Source: Hyphomicrobiales bacterium
GTDB lineage: Bacteria > Pseudomonadota > Alphaproteobacteria > Rhizobiales > Beijerinckiaceae
DNA length: 64,000 nt
Direction: 5' to 3'
Assembly (NCBI GenBank): GCA_019075865.1
Contig: JAGXAN010000006.1
Span: 186,001 to 250,000, forward strand
Of the stretch, positions 39,601 through 47,372 are shown piece after piece. The stretch's first letter is position 1. The number at the start of each line of letters is the position of its first letter. A program made the translations under genes and the position numbers. The notes beneath the pieces are model-generated. The model did not search any database and was not told where the DNA came from. It saw only the letters and a program-made list of their open reading frames with translations.

Positions 39601-42032
39601 CGCTTTCCGGCGCCTTGAGCGAGCGCTCAGGCGAGATCAGCCAATTGTTCACCAGCCATGCCGACCAGTTCAAAACACAAATGGACCAGCACAAGCAGAA
39701 CATGGCCCAAAATCTGCAATCGCACACGCTGGAAGTTGCGCAGAACCTGCAGGCCCACACCCAGGCTACCGAAAGCCTGCTCGGCGACACCTCGAAGACG
39801 CTGGCTGAAAAATCCAGCGAGTTCAACGCGCTGCTTGGCGATCACGCCGCCCGCCTGCAATCGACGCTGGATGAAAACAGCAACAAGCTGCATGAAGCTT
39901 TGTCGGGCGCGCAAAACAGCTCGGCGGCCGCCGCCATTGATGCCGCAACCCTTGCCATCGCAGCGGAAACCGACCGCCTCAACGAGAATTTCGTCCATCA
40001 TTCGGGTGCCTTTCGCCAGAATCTGCAAAAGCAGACGCAGGACTTGCAGGAAACCCTGCTCGCCTCTGCCGAACAGTCGCAAGCCATTCTCGACACGGCG
40101 ACCCGCACCTTGGACACAACGCTCAGCACCCGTGCCCGCGATTTGGGCGCGACGCTGGTCGCCCGCCTCAACGAGATTGACGCAACCCTCACCACCCGTC
40201 TTGGCACCATTCATTCGGCGCTGGGCGAACGCGGCCGCGAACTGAACGACACGCTCGCCAGCCGCAGCCAGGACCTGCAACACCTGTTCGACACGCGTGG
40301 CGACACGCTGGTTACGCTGCTCTCCGAGCGCGGCAATGACATTGCCCGCGAACTCGCCAGCGTCGGTGAAATGGTATCGCATGCCATTGACAACCGTGGC
40401 ACCTCGATCATCCAGCAACTTGGCCAGAAGCAGGTTGAATTGACCGGAGCCATCGACCGCTCGACCCACGCGCTGCGGGAGGCCATGGACGGCGGCGCCA
40501 ATCAATCGGTGCTCTCGCTCGCCAATCTCTCCGATCAGTTGAAGGGTGAATTGGCGGAAGTCATTGACCGGTTGGAAGCCACCAACAATTCGCTCGGCAC
40601 GCTGGTTTCCAATGCCGGTTACAACCTGTCTTCGATTGAGGGGGCGCTGACCGGCCGCATGAAGGATTTCAGCCAGGCGCTGGGGGCGGTATCCAACCAG
40701 GTTTCGGCGCTCAACCAGACCGCAACCACCACCTTGCAGGATGGCCACGCCCTCGCCAGCCGCATAGACGGCCATGCCAAGGCGCTCAACAACAGCGCGG
40801 TCGCCCTTGCCCAAATTCAGAGCGGCGTCGACGCAACTCTGGAAGCGCGCCGCAACTCGCTGGAAGCATTGCTGGCCAATGTCAACGCCAAGACCGCCGA
40901 CTTTGAATCCATGACCCGTTCCTTCGGGCAATTGGTCGATGAGGCTTTCCTGTCGGCCGAAGCCCGCGCCCGCGACATTGGCAATTTCCTGACGCAATCC
41001 ACGCAGGAAACCGCTGGCGTCATTGGCGCGCAATATGCAGATGTGCGCAGCGCCAACGAGGCCGAACGCCTGAAATTTGCGGCGCAGATGCGTGCCGCTG
41101 CCGAGCAGGCCAAAGCAGAAATTGGCGATGTGCTCACCTCCTCGCTGGAGCGTTTCAAGACCACGGTTGCCGAAATGCACGGCATGTCGGGCCAGATACA
41201 GCAGGAGCTGGAATTGACCCGCGGTGAACTCGCCCGTGGCATCGGCGAAATTCCGGCCAATACGGCCGAGCAAGCCAGCGCCATGCGCCGCGTCGTTGCC
41301 GAGCAAATCAAGGCCCTGAACGAATTAACCGACATTGTCGTCAAATCCGGTCGGGCCCATGATTTGGCCACCCCGGAACTGCCAGCTCAAATGATGGCCG
41401 CACCACCGGCCCGCGTGAGCGCCCCTGCCCGCTCGGCGGCGAGCGAGGCGCCGCGCACCGAAGCCCCGCGCACCATGGAACCGCCCTTCGTCTTTTCGGC
41501 AGCGGTCACCGCAAAGCCAGCCCCGGCACCCGCCAGCAATGAGCGCGGCTCGGGCTGGATATCCGACCTGCTGGCGCGCGCCTCCACGGATGCCAAGGCC
41601 AATGAAAAGGCCAGCGCCGAAGCACGGGAGGTGGGCCTGCGCCCAACCCTCGCCACGCGCGGCCCATTGCCAACCGCCAAGCCGGCCCAGCAATCGCAGC
41701 CGCTTGAAAATCTCTCGGTAGAAATCGTCAAAATGGTTGACCCAGCGGCTTTGGCTGACGGGTGGGATCGCTATCGCCGGGGTGAAAAGCCCGCCTTCAG
41801 CCGCAACCTGTACACAAAGCAGGGGCAGCAGACGTTTGATGAAATTCGCCGCCGCTATGCCGGAGACAATGCCTTCCGCGCCACGGTTGACCGTTACATC
41901 CAGGAGTTTGAACGCATATTGGGCGACATCAACCGCGATGACCGCACCGGCACCCGGACGCGGGATTATCTGATCTCCGATACCGGCAAGATTTATACGC
42001 TGCTGGCGCAGGCTTCCGGCCGCCTCGGCTAG
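36603..42032 (+). CDS. Giant apolipoprotein-like membrane coiled-coil protein, probable growth-pole-ring (GPR/RgsE) homologue
   Basis: Protein of 1809 aa; the start is ATG 36603 with GAGG 6 nt upstream. A disordered Ala/Pro-rich N-terminus (1-130) is followed by two membrane helices (about 136-157 and 171-192) and then some 1,450 residues of amphipathic helix built from apolipoprotein-like repeats (LxxxGDxIxxxLxETG, LxERxxEIxxxL). A disordered Pro/Ala segment and a folded C-terminal block (about 1700-1809: IVKMVDPAALADGWDRYRRG, YRRGEKPAFSR, YLISDTGKIYTLL) end it. In Agrobacterium and Sinorhizobium such a protein, GPR/RgsE, forms a ring at the growing pole and is needed for polar growth; the match here is from architecture, not alignment. 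A 120-bp internal duplication lies at 38352-38591. Confidence 0.78.
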   Translation: MVQQNRSIDPTAAAMSAIETALNLGKEAEAAAAPADSASTEPAPVRLPAVDEHAPFPAKERPMSTTRLEPASAEAAKPRPAFQPVLEADGQPGTRASAPQPAAAPRTVAPTTPPANDDRQSVGQILRAMNVRTSRAPLWLALAASLVWAGAIGYYASTKWQVLQSVSSPQTALLLATLLGPILFFFVSATLLRRTQEMRLTARSMTEVAMRLAEPETIASQQVVTLSQTIRREVASMGDGIERALARASELETLVHAEVSNLERSYSDNERRIRSLIDMLSHEREAIITNSEQVRTAINGAQASLSQDLAAASGRIATDVETAGNRVTHSLGAKGEEISLALASTGDKVVQQISSRGDDIVGRLAQTGQEVDSHLTLASQQVASALAERVNEIDDRLNNTGKALIVDLSLRGNEVVDRLDQTSERIASTISASGDGLVARLAETGDRMHETVHVHGKTLADNLSETSANLANILNEHSNAANARLADISDTLTTRIDTQHNLFATRLQEVGDNISSTIGEHSDHLVDRLNDGQTRLHETIMVHGRALDESLATTGENLAAIIAERTTHAQNIFGDASDQITAQLSAHQADVADKLSAHAANITENLTHSTAHALAAGDQLATQLSAHQADVAEKLSAHAANITENLTHSTAHALAAGDQLATQLSAHQANISGQLAAHSATLTDNFASTSALAVAAISEQADTLHMHFTSKADQAVSSLGHATQELGERMDAARQAHLSELETQHEAFHNRFTSISDNSREAIQSQTQYLTSHFARTATEAVTAIGTHGDRINQVLAERLNAFEETLGAEGLGVEGRIDAQTDRLTQAIDERLHKLESVITERSDAMDAKLAERARVTAHDLDQHVSAFETRSTQKTGEIAASFDALISRVDTGLETRTRALNEVLAHRALEVARVLGEGGREVTQALDTKAAEIDQILLSRSDELSRTLSSKAEEINSTLGGRATEIATTLDNRISQFEEKVVGRLDQVSATIDNSGNALSGALSERSGEISQLFTSHADQFKTQMDQHKQNMAQNLQSHTLEVAQNLQAHTQATESLLGDTSKTLAEKSSEFNALLGDHAARLQSTLDENSNKLHEALSGAQNSSAAAAIDAATLAIAAETDRLNENFVHHSGAFRQNLQKQTQDLQETLLASAEQSQAILDTATRTLDTTLSTRARDLGATLVARLNEIDATLTTRLGTIHSALGERGRELNDTLASRSQDLQHLFDTRGDTLVTLLSERGNDIARELASVGEMVSHAIDNRGTSIIQQLGQKQVELTGAIDRSTHALREAMDGGANQSVLSLANLSDQLKGELAEVIDRLEATNNSLGTLVSNAGYNLSSIEGALTGRMKDFSQALGAVSNQVSALNQTATTTLQDGHALASRIDGHAKALNNSAVALAQIQSGVDATLEARRNSLEALLANVNAKTADFESMTRSFGQLVDEAFLSAEARARDIGNFLTQSTQETAGVIGAQYADVRSANEAERLKFAAQMRAAAEQAKAEIGDVLTSSLERFKTTVAEMHGMSGQIQQELELTRGELARGIGEIPANTAEQASAMRRVVAEQIKALNELTDIVVKSGRAHDLATPELPAQMMAAPPARVSAPARSAASEAPRTEAPRTMEPPFVFSAAVTAKPAPAPASNERGSGWISDLLARASTDAKANEKASAEAREVGLRPTLATRGPLPTAKPAQQSQPLENLSVEIVKMVDPAALADGWDRYRRGEKPAFSRNLYTKQGQQTFDEIRRRYAGDNAFRATVDRYIQEFERILGDINRDDRTGTRTRDYLISDTGKIYTLLAQASGRLG
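38352..38591 (+). repeat. 120-bp tandem duplication inside the giant coiled-coil gene
   Basis: Two nearly identical 120-bp copies, 38352-38471 and 38472-38591, with a third partial copy starting at 38592. Each encodes 40 residues beginning LSAHQADVA and ending AAGDQLATQ. Only a few bases differ between copies 1 and 2, so the duplication is recent compared with the rest of the repeat region. Confidence 0.93.
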
Positions 42033-42089
42033 GCGGCCATCCCGCACCCACGACCGGCAGCGGTGCCCATTGGGCACCGCGATCACCGC

Positions 42090-43550
42090 TCATCCGGCTT
42101 TGCCAAAACCTTCCATGTCATTCAGGCGCAAAAAGGCGATGCGCTCGATCTGGGTGAGCGCCGTCTTGAATTCGGCTTGCGGCGAATTTTGCAGGCGCTC
42201 GGCGAAATCAGCCATGATCTCCCCTTTGCTTCGCCCTTTCACTGCCAGAATATAGGGAAACCCAAATCTCGCCCGGTATGTATCGTTTAACTGCGTGAAT
42301 TGCGTTGCTTCGGTCTGGCTGAGTTGATCCAGCCCGGCCGATGCCTGCTCGGCGGCTGAATCAAGGGTGAGCATGCGCGCCGCTGCCAGTTTGCCAGCAA
42401 GGTCTGGATGCTGGAGTATGAGATCGCGCTTCTGGGCCGGCGTGCCAGCCCGCATTGCCGCAACCATGGCCCGATGCAACCCTTCCACACTGTCCGCCGC
42501 CGGGCCCAGCCCCTGGGCAAAGGCGGCTTGCGCGACCCATGGCGAATGTTCAAACACGCCGCCAAAACGGGCCACAAACAGCGGCTGCGACAAACGTGAG
42601 GGCTGCCAGCCACCCGGCGGGGGCTGCGTCATCAGCCAATGCTCGGCAATCGCCTGACGCGTTGCCACCCACACCCGCTCATGGGCGGCCACATAGTCGA
42701 GAAACCGCGCCAGTGCCGCCGCCCGGCCCGGCCGGCCGACAAGGCGGCAATGCAGCCCGATGGACAGCATTTTCGGGGCACTGTCACCTTCGGCATAAAG
42801 CGTGTCGAAACTATCCTTCAGATAGGTGAAAAACTGATCCCCCGAATTGAAACCCTGCGCCACGGCAAAGCGCATGTCATTGGTATCGAGCGTATAGGGC
42901 ACCATCAGAAAAGGCCCGCTACCGCCGCGGCCATTGGCCCCTTCCACCCAATAGGGCAGATCATCGGCATAACAGTCGGCCGAATAGAGAAAGCCGCCCT
43001 CCTGCTGCGAGAGTGGCACGGTATTTTCCGAAGACCGCCCCTGATAAATGCCCAAAGGCCGGGCACCGGTCATTTGCGTTTGCAGGGCGATCGCGGTCGC
43101 AATATCAGCCGCCTCGACCTCAGCTGGAATCTGCCGGTAGTCGATCCATTTCAGGCCATGCGTGGCAATTTCCCACCCCGCCGCCATCATCGCCTGCACC
43201 ACCTGCGGTTGGCGCGCCATCGCGGTCGCCACGCCAAAGACGGTTACCGGCAAATGCCTTTGCGTGAACATCCGGTGCAACCGCCAGAACCCGGCGCGCG
43301 CGCCATACTCGTAAATTGATTCCATGTTCATGTGCCGCTGGCCGGGCCAGGGCGCAGCTCCCACAATTTCCGAGAGGAAAGCTTCCGAAGCCGCGTCGCC
43401 ATGCAAAATGTTGTTTTCGCCGCCCTCCTCGTAATTGATCACGAATTGCAGGGCGATTCGGGCACGGCCTGGCCAGTTGGCTTGCGGCGGGTGCTCGCCA
43501 TAACCAACCATGTCCCGCGGGTAATCCAGGAAATCATTCGGATAATTCAT
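42090..43550 (-). CDS. puuE: PuuE-UraD fusion: allantoinase / OHCU decarboxylase
   Basis: Protein of 486 aa joining two purine-degradation steps. Residues about 1-315 are a polysaccharide-deacetylase-fold allantoinase of the PuuE type (PRDMVGYGEHPPQANWPGRA, INYEEGGE, HGLKWIDYR, GIYQGRSSENT, HCRLVGRPGRA), cleaving allantoin to allantoate. Residues about 325-480 are UraD, which decarboxylates OHCU to (S)-allantoin; catalytic His335 is in VFEHSPW, and NDTYRARFGFPYILAVKGRS is its signature. UraD acts before PuuE in the pathway, so the fusion joins consecutive steps. The gene begins 7 bp after uraH. Confidence 0.94.
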   Translation of the reverse strand: MNYPNDFLDYPRDMVGYGEHPPQANWPGRARIALQFVINYEEGGENNILHGDAASEAFLSEIVGAAPWPGQRHMNMESIYEYGARAGFWRLHRMFTQRHLPVTVFGVATAMARQPQVVQAMMAAGWEIATHGLKWIDYRQIPAEVEAADIATAIALQTQMTGARPLGIYQGRSSENTVPLSQQEGGFLYSADCYADDLPYWVEGANGRGGSGPFLMVPYTLDTNDMRFAVAQGFNSGDQFFTYLKDSFDTLYAEGDSAPKMLSIGLHCRLVGRPGRAAALARFLDYVAAHERVWVATRQAIAEHWLMTQPPPGGWQPSRLSQPLFVARFGGVFEHSPWVAQAAFAQGLGPAADSVEGLHRAMVAAMRAGTPAQKRDLILQHPDLAGKLAAARMLTLDSAAEQASAGLDQLSQTEATQFTQLNDTYRARFGFPYILAVKGRSKGEIMADFAERLQNSPQAEFKTALTQIERIAFLRLNDMEGFGKAG

Positions 43551-43557
43551 TTCAGCC

Positions 43558-43908
43558 TCACGAACCGCGATAGGTTGAAAAACTCCACGGCGTTACCAGC
43601 AAAGGCACGTGGTAATGGCCATTGCCATCATCGATGGTGAAGCGAATGGGCACTTCATCCAGAAACGGCGAGGCTCCCGGCCCGCTTTGGCCTTCAAAAT
43701 AGGCGCGCACGCCAAAGGTCAGCTGATAGGTGCCAACGCCAAACGCAGCGCCTTCCAGCAATGGGGCATCCGTGCGGCCATCATCATTGGTGACACTTTC
43801 GGCAATCCGCATCATGCGGCCATCCTCGATCTTGTCGAGCGTCAGCCGCACCCCGCCCGCCGGCTTGCCGCGTGCCGTGTCCAGAACATGTGTTGACAGC
43901 CTGCCCAT
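43558..43908 (-). CDS. uraH: 5-hydroxyisourate hydrolase
   Basis: Transthyretin-like enzyme of 116 aa converting 5-hydroxyisourate, the PuuD product, to OHCU. The start is ATG 43908 with GGGGAG upstream. Diagnostic features: LSTHVLDTARGKPA near the N-terminus and the C-terminal tetrapeptide YRGS, the mark of true HIU hydrolases as against transthyretin. It heads the two-gene - strand operon uraH-puuE/uraD, divergent from puuD. Confidence 0.96.
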   Translation of the reverse strand: MGRLSTHVLDTARGKPAGGVRLTLDKIEDGRMMRIAESVTNDDGRTDAPLLEGAAFGVGTYQLTFGVRAYFEGQSGPGASPFLDEVPIRFTIDDGNGHYHVPLLVTPWSFSTYRGS

Positions 43909-44059
43909 TGCCAAAATCTCCCCGAATCCCACAATCCTAGCATCAAAGCGCCATTCATGCCGCCTCGATGCAAAAATTTGAAGATATTCACAAAAACTAT
44001 CATTAGAAAAGTTTGGTAATCGCCCTTTGATGGCATACTGACCCAATTGGGAGATCGCG
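43909..44059. promoter_or_regulatory. Divergent promoter region of the urate operons
   Basis: These 151 bp separate uraH (-) from puuD (+) and must hold both promoters. AT-rich stretches occur at about 43970-44010. No palindrome of clear operator quality was found by eye. GGGAG at about 44049-44053 serves puuD. Confidence 0.5.
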
Positions 44060-45298
44060 ATGCAAGCCTATGTCATGGATTTTGGAAGCATGTTGCTGCG
44101 CTGGCTGCATGTAACAACGGCAATTGCCTGGATAGGCTCATCCTTCTTTTTCATGCATCTGGACGCTTCGATCCGCCAGATCGGCGACATTCCCGCCGGA
44201 CAGGGCGGTGAAGCCTGGCAGGTGCATGGCGGCGGCTTCTACCAGATGCGCAAATATTTTGTCGCGCCCGGTTCATTGCCAGAGGAAATAACCTGGCACA
44301 AATGGCAATCCTACTGGACCTGGATTTCCGGGTTTTTCCTGCTGGTTTGGGTCTATTACGCGCAGGCGTCCCTGTTTCTCATTGATCCGAACGTGCTGGC
44401 GCTGGAGCCCTTGCAAGCCGCCGCCATTGGCATTGCGGCGCTGGCGCTGGGCTGGCTCGTATATGACCAATTGTGCAAATCGCCGCTGGGCAAGAATGAC
44501 AATCTGCTGGCGCTGGTTGGCTTTGGCTTTGTTGTCCTGATGTCCTATTTCTTCACGCGCGTATTCTCCGGGCGCGGCGCGATGATCCATACCGGTGCCC
44601 TGATGGCGACGATGATGACCGCCAATGTGTTCATGGTAATCATGCCCAACCAGCGCAAAACCATCGCCGCGCTGGAGCGGGGTGAAAAGCCGGAACCCAA
44701 ATACGCCAAACAGGCCAAGCAGCGCTCCTCGCACAATAATTACATCACCCTGCCCGTGCTGTTCATGATGCTGTCGTCGCATTATCCGGTGTTCTGGTCG
44801 AATGCGGCAGTTATCCCGGCCATTGTCTGCCTCGTCATCATCGCGGGCGCAGTCATTCGCCACTTCTACAACGTCCGGCACGCCCATCATGGAAAATCGC
44901 CCTGGTGGGCCTGGGGCGTTGCCGCTTTGGCCATGTGGACTGCGTTTTATGTCGCCATGACCGCGTCGCCGGGCGGACGCCTCCAGTTGGGCCTTGCACC
45001 GCGCGTCATCCCCAACGCGATCGTGGCAAAGGCGCAATTGCCGCCCCAAAACGTCGTGGACATCATCACGGGCCGCTGTGCCATGTGCCATTCCTCCGAC
45101 CCGGCCTGGGAGGGCATCCAGATCGCGCCCAAAGGTGTCCTGCTCGACACGCCCGAGCGCATAGCCGCCCACGCCGCGCAAATTGAGATGCAGGCCGTGC
45201 TCACCCACGCCATGCCGCCCAACAACATTACCGAAATTGAGCCGCAGGATCGCCAGCAACTGGCGGTCTGGCTTAAGCATGCAACCCACGTAGAGTAA
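44060..45298 (+). CDS. puuD: Membrane-bound urate hydroxylase with cytochrome c domain
   Basis: Protein of 412 aa that oxidises urate to 5-hydroxyisourate, passing electrons to the respiratory chain rather than to oxygen directly. The N-terminal part has about eight transmembrane helices (LLRWLHVTTAIAWIGSSFFF, YWTWISGFFLLVWVYYAQAS, ALALGWLVYDQLC). The C-terminal cytochrome c domain has the haem motif CAMCH (Cys340, Cys343, His344). Its gene opens the + strand operon puuD-allA-allE. Confidence 0.95.
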   Translation: MQAYVMDFGSMLLRWLHVTTAIAWIGSSFFFMHLDASIRQIGDIPAGQGGEAWQVHGGGFYQMRKYFVAPGSLPEEITWHKWQSYWTWISGFFLLVWVYYAQASLFLIDPNVLALEPLQAAAIGIAALALGWLVYDQLCKSPLGKNDNLLALVGFGFVVLMSYFFTRVFSGRGAMIHTGALMATMMTANVFMVIMPNQRKTIAALERGEKPEPKYAKQAKQRSSHNNYITLPVLFMMLSSHYPVFWSNAAVIPAIVCLVIIAGAVIRHFYNVRHAHHGKSPWWAWGVAALAMWTAFYVAMTASPGGRLQLGLAPRVIPNAIVAKAQLPPQNVVDIITGRCAMCHSSDPAWEGIQIAPKGVLLDTPERIAAHAAQIEMQAVLTHAMPPNNITEIEPQDRQQLAVWLKHATHVE

Positions 45299-45308
45299 AC
45301 ATTCCACC

Positions 45309-45797
45309 ATGAACCTGACACTCGAACCCTTGACCCCGACCGCCTTTGCCCCGTTTGGCGAGGTCGTGCAAAGCGACGGCGCTGATCCGGTCGCCATCAA
45401 CCAAGGCTTCGCCGAACGCTATAACGGGCTCGCCAATATCGATGTTTCGCAGGCCGGTGGTCACGTCAATGTCAGCCTGTTTACCGCCCGCCCACGCCCG
45501 GAGCCCATCGCCATCCAATTGATGGAGCGCCACCCGCTCGGCAGCCAATTGTTCATGCCCATCCAGAATCTCGATTGGCTGGTGCTGGTGTGCGGGGACC
45601 CGCGTGATCGGGCAAGCTATCGTGCCTTTCGCGCCACAGGCATTCAGGGTGTCAACTATAGCCGCAATGTCTGGCATCATCCGCTATTGGTGCTTGGCCA
45701 GACCTGCCGGTTTCTGGTTGTGGATCGCGCCGGGCCCGGCCATAATCTCGAAGAATTTGCGCTTAACGCAGAGCAGCAGTTTGCGCTGGAGCCCTAA
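45309..45797 (+). CDS. allA: Ureidoglycolate lyase
   Basis: Splits (S)-ureidoglycolate into glyoxylate and urea. Protein of 162 aa. Family blocks: LTPTAFAPFGEVVQ, YNGLANIDVSQAGG, ERHPLGSQLFMPI, and YSRNVWHHPLLVLG, which holds the metal-binding region. It lies 10 bp after puuD and 28 bp before allE, in one operon. Confidence 0.95.
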   Translation: MNLTLEPLTPTAFAPFGEVVQSDGADPVAINQGFAERYNGLANIDVSQAGGHVNVSLFTARPRPEPIAIQLMERHPLGSQLFMPIQNLDWLVLVCGDPRDRASYRAFRATGIQGVNYSRNVWHHPLLVLGQTCRFLVVDRAGPGHNLEEFALNAEQQFALEP

Positions 45798-45825
45798 GCG
45801 GGCTCCCGCCTTTTCAGGAGATAAT

Positions 45826-46671
45826 ATGACCACCCCCCCTTATTACACCGGCCTTGGCGGCCACCCGCCGCAAACCGACCTGTTGACCGGCCGCGCCGTG
45901 TTTACCGAGGCTTATGCCGTGATTCCGCGTGGGGTGATGCGGGACATTGTCACCAGCTATCTGCCGCATTGGCAGGGCACAAGGGCATGGATCATCGCCC
46001 GACCCATGTCCGGCTTTGCCGAGACTTTCTCGCATTACATCATGGAAGTGGCCCCCGGCGGGGGCAGCACCCGGCCCGAACCCGATGCCGGGGCGGAGGG
46101 CGTGGTCTTTGTCGTTGAGGGCGAGGCGTCGCTGGAATTGGATGGCGTCACCCACCGGCTGCGGGCAGGCAGCTACGCTTATATTGCGGCGGGAACACCC
46201 TGGAGCTGGCACAATTTCGGCTCGGTCGCCATGAAATTTCACTGGATCCGCAAGGACTATGAGACGGTGGCAGATATTGCCGCACCCGATTCTTTCGTCA
46301 CCCACGAATCTGACGTCGCGCCCAATGCCATGCCGGGCACAGATGGCAAATGGGCGACCACGCGCTTTACCGACCCCAGCGACATTCGCCATGACATGCA
46401 CGTTAACATTGTCACTTTCGAGCCGGGCGCGATCATCCCCTTCCTCGAAACCCATGTGATGGAACACGGCCTTTACGTGCTCGAAGGCAAAGCCGTTTAC
46501 AAACTCAACCGCGATTGGGTGGAGGTCGAGGCGGGTGATTACATGTGGTTGCGCGCCTTTTGCCCGCAGGCCTGCTACGCCGGCGGCCCGGGGAAATTCC
46601 GCTATCTGCTCTACAAGGACGTCAATCGGCACCCCAGCCTGCACCGCATGGGCGGGCGCAGCGCGCCTTAG
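45826..46671 (+). CDS. allE: (S)-ureidoglycine aminohydrolase, bicupin
   Basis: Removes ammonia from (S)-ureidoglycine to give (S)-ureidoglycolate, the AllA substrate. The start is ATG 45826 with AGGAG 5 nt upstream, giving 281 aa. Two cupin domains: the first with EGVVFVVEGEASLELDG, the second with VTFEPGAIIPFLETHVMEHG and GLYVLEGKAVYKLN, which carries the Mn-binding Glu/His set. The ending block DYMWLRAFCPQACYAGGPGK is typical of AllE/UGlyAH. No allantoate amidohydrolase (allC) lies here, so this step depends on a gene elsewhere. Confidence 0.94.
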   Translation: MTTPPYYTGLGGHPPQTDLLTGRAVFTEAYAVIPRGVMRDIVTSYLPHWQGTRAWIIARPMSGFAETFSHYIMEVAPGGGSTRPEPDAGAEGVVFVVEGEASLELDGVTHRLRAGSYAYIAAGTPWSWHNFGSVAMKFHWIRKDYETVADIAAPDSFVTHESDVAPNAMPGTDGKWATTRFTDPSDIRHDMHVNIVTFEPGAIIPFLETHVMEHGLYVLEGKAVYKLNRDWVEVEAGDYMWLRAFCPQACYAGGPGKFRYLLYKDVNRHPSLHRMGGRSAP

Positions 46672-47291
46672 TGTGCAGCCACGAAGGTAACCACCTCGCT
46701 CAAGGCGGCAACGCTGGCGTCATTGAGCGCGGCAACCATGGCACTGGCCCCTTTCACGGGAGCAGGCATGTGGACGCTGACGACTTTGGTTGCCAGAATG
46801 CGCCCACTGAGCGCATCCATGACCTTTACGGATAATTCGACATCGGCTGTTGCCGTCAATGCGTTGATCTCGAAACGGCGAATGTCGATGGCGACGCTCT
46901 GCCCGGCCACCTGCTTTTCGCCACCGACGTTGCGCGCCAGATTGGCGTCGTCAAACGAGGCAATCAGCCGCCGTTGCAGCACCAAGGGCAACTTGTCCAC
47001 CCATTGCGCGCCCGTCAGATAGGCAACTTGTTCCGGCCCCGTGCGCACCACGACACGGTCGCTGTCATAGGGAAGGATCGCGGTCGGTTCGGCAATCGAA
47101 TACACCTGACGGCTGGAGGCTTTCAGGTGCACCTTTGCCGCTGTCAGGTCGAAGGTTGCCGGCGGTGGAGCACTGGCGCACCCGCTCAAATCAAGGCTTA
47201 CCAACCCCAGAAACAGGCAGGCAAACGCATGCCTGCGCCCCGGAAACCATGAAAAGCTTGATACCCGCGCGCCCAAGATTCTGATTCCCAA
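46668..47291 (-). CDS. ABC-type transport auxiliary lipoprotein
   Basis: Protein of up to 207 aa; the start is uncertain (TTG 47291). The lipobox LSGCAS follows a hydrophobic segment (FACLFLGLVSLDL), so it is a lipoprotein of the PqiC/MlaA-auxiliary type (LAPxxFDL.., YSIAEPTAILPYDSDRVVVR, QWVDKLPLVLQRRLIASFDD). Its downstream place in the Mla-like operon suggests it bridges the MCE complex to the outer membrane. The 3' end overlaps the allE stop region by 4 bp (convergent). Confidence 0.84.
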   Translation of the reverse strand: MGIRILGARVSSFSWFPGRRHAFACLFLGLVSLDLSGCASAPPPATFDLTAAKVHLKASSRQVYSIAEPTAILPYDSDRVVVRTGPEQVAYLTGAQWVDKLPLVLQRRLIASFDDANLARNVGGEKQVAGQSVAIDIRRFEINALTATADVELSVKVMDALSGRILATKVVSVHMPAPVKGASAMVAALNDASVAALSEVVTFVAAH

Positions 47292-47372
47292 ATCAATTTC
47301 GCCAACTGAAAATCACTTAACAGACAGTTTCGCTGCGAAGCAAGCCGTGCCTGCACAGCACTTGTGCACGCG

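Noticed and set aside
37397-41306. Very long minus-strand open frames opposite the giant coiled-coil gene.
   Set aside because: They mirror the repeat and codon bias of the real + strand gene; their translations are low-complexity and match nothing known.
42408-43319. Plus-strand open frames of up to 226 codons over the puuE-uraD fusion.
   Set aside because: They are antisense shadows of a gene with clear enzyme motifs.
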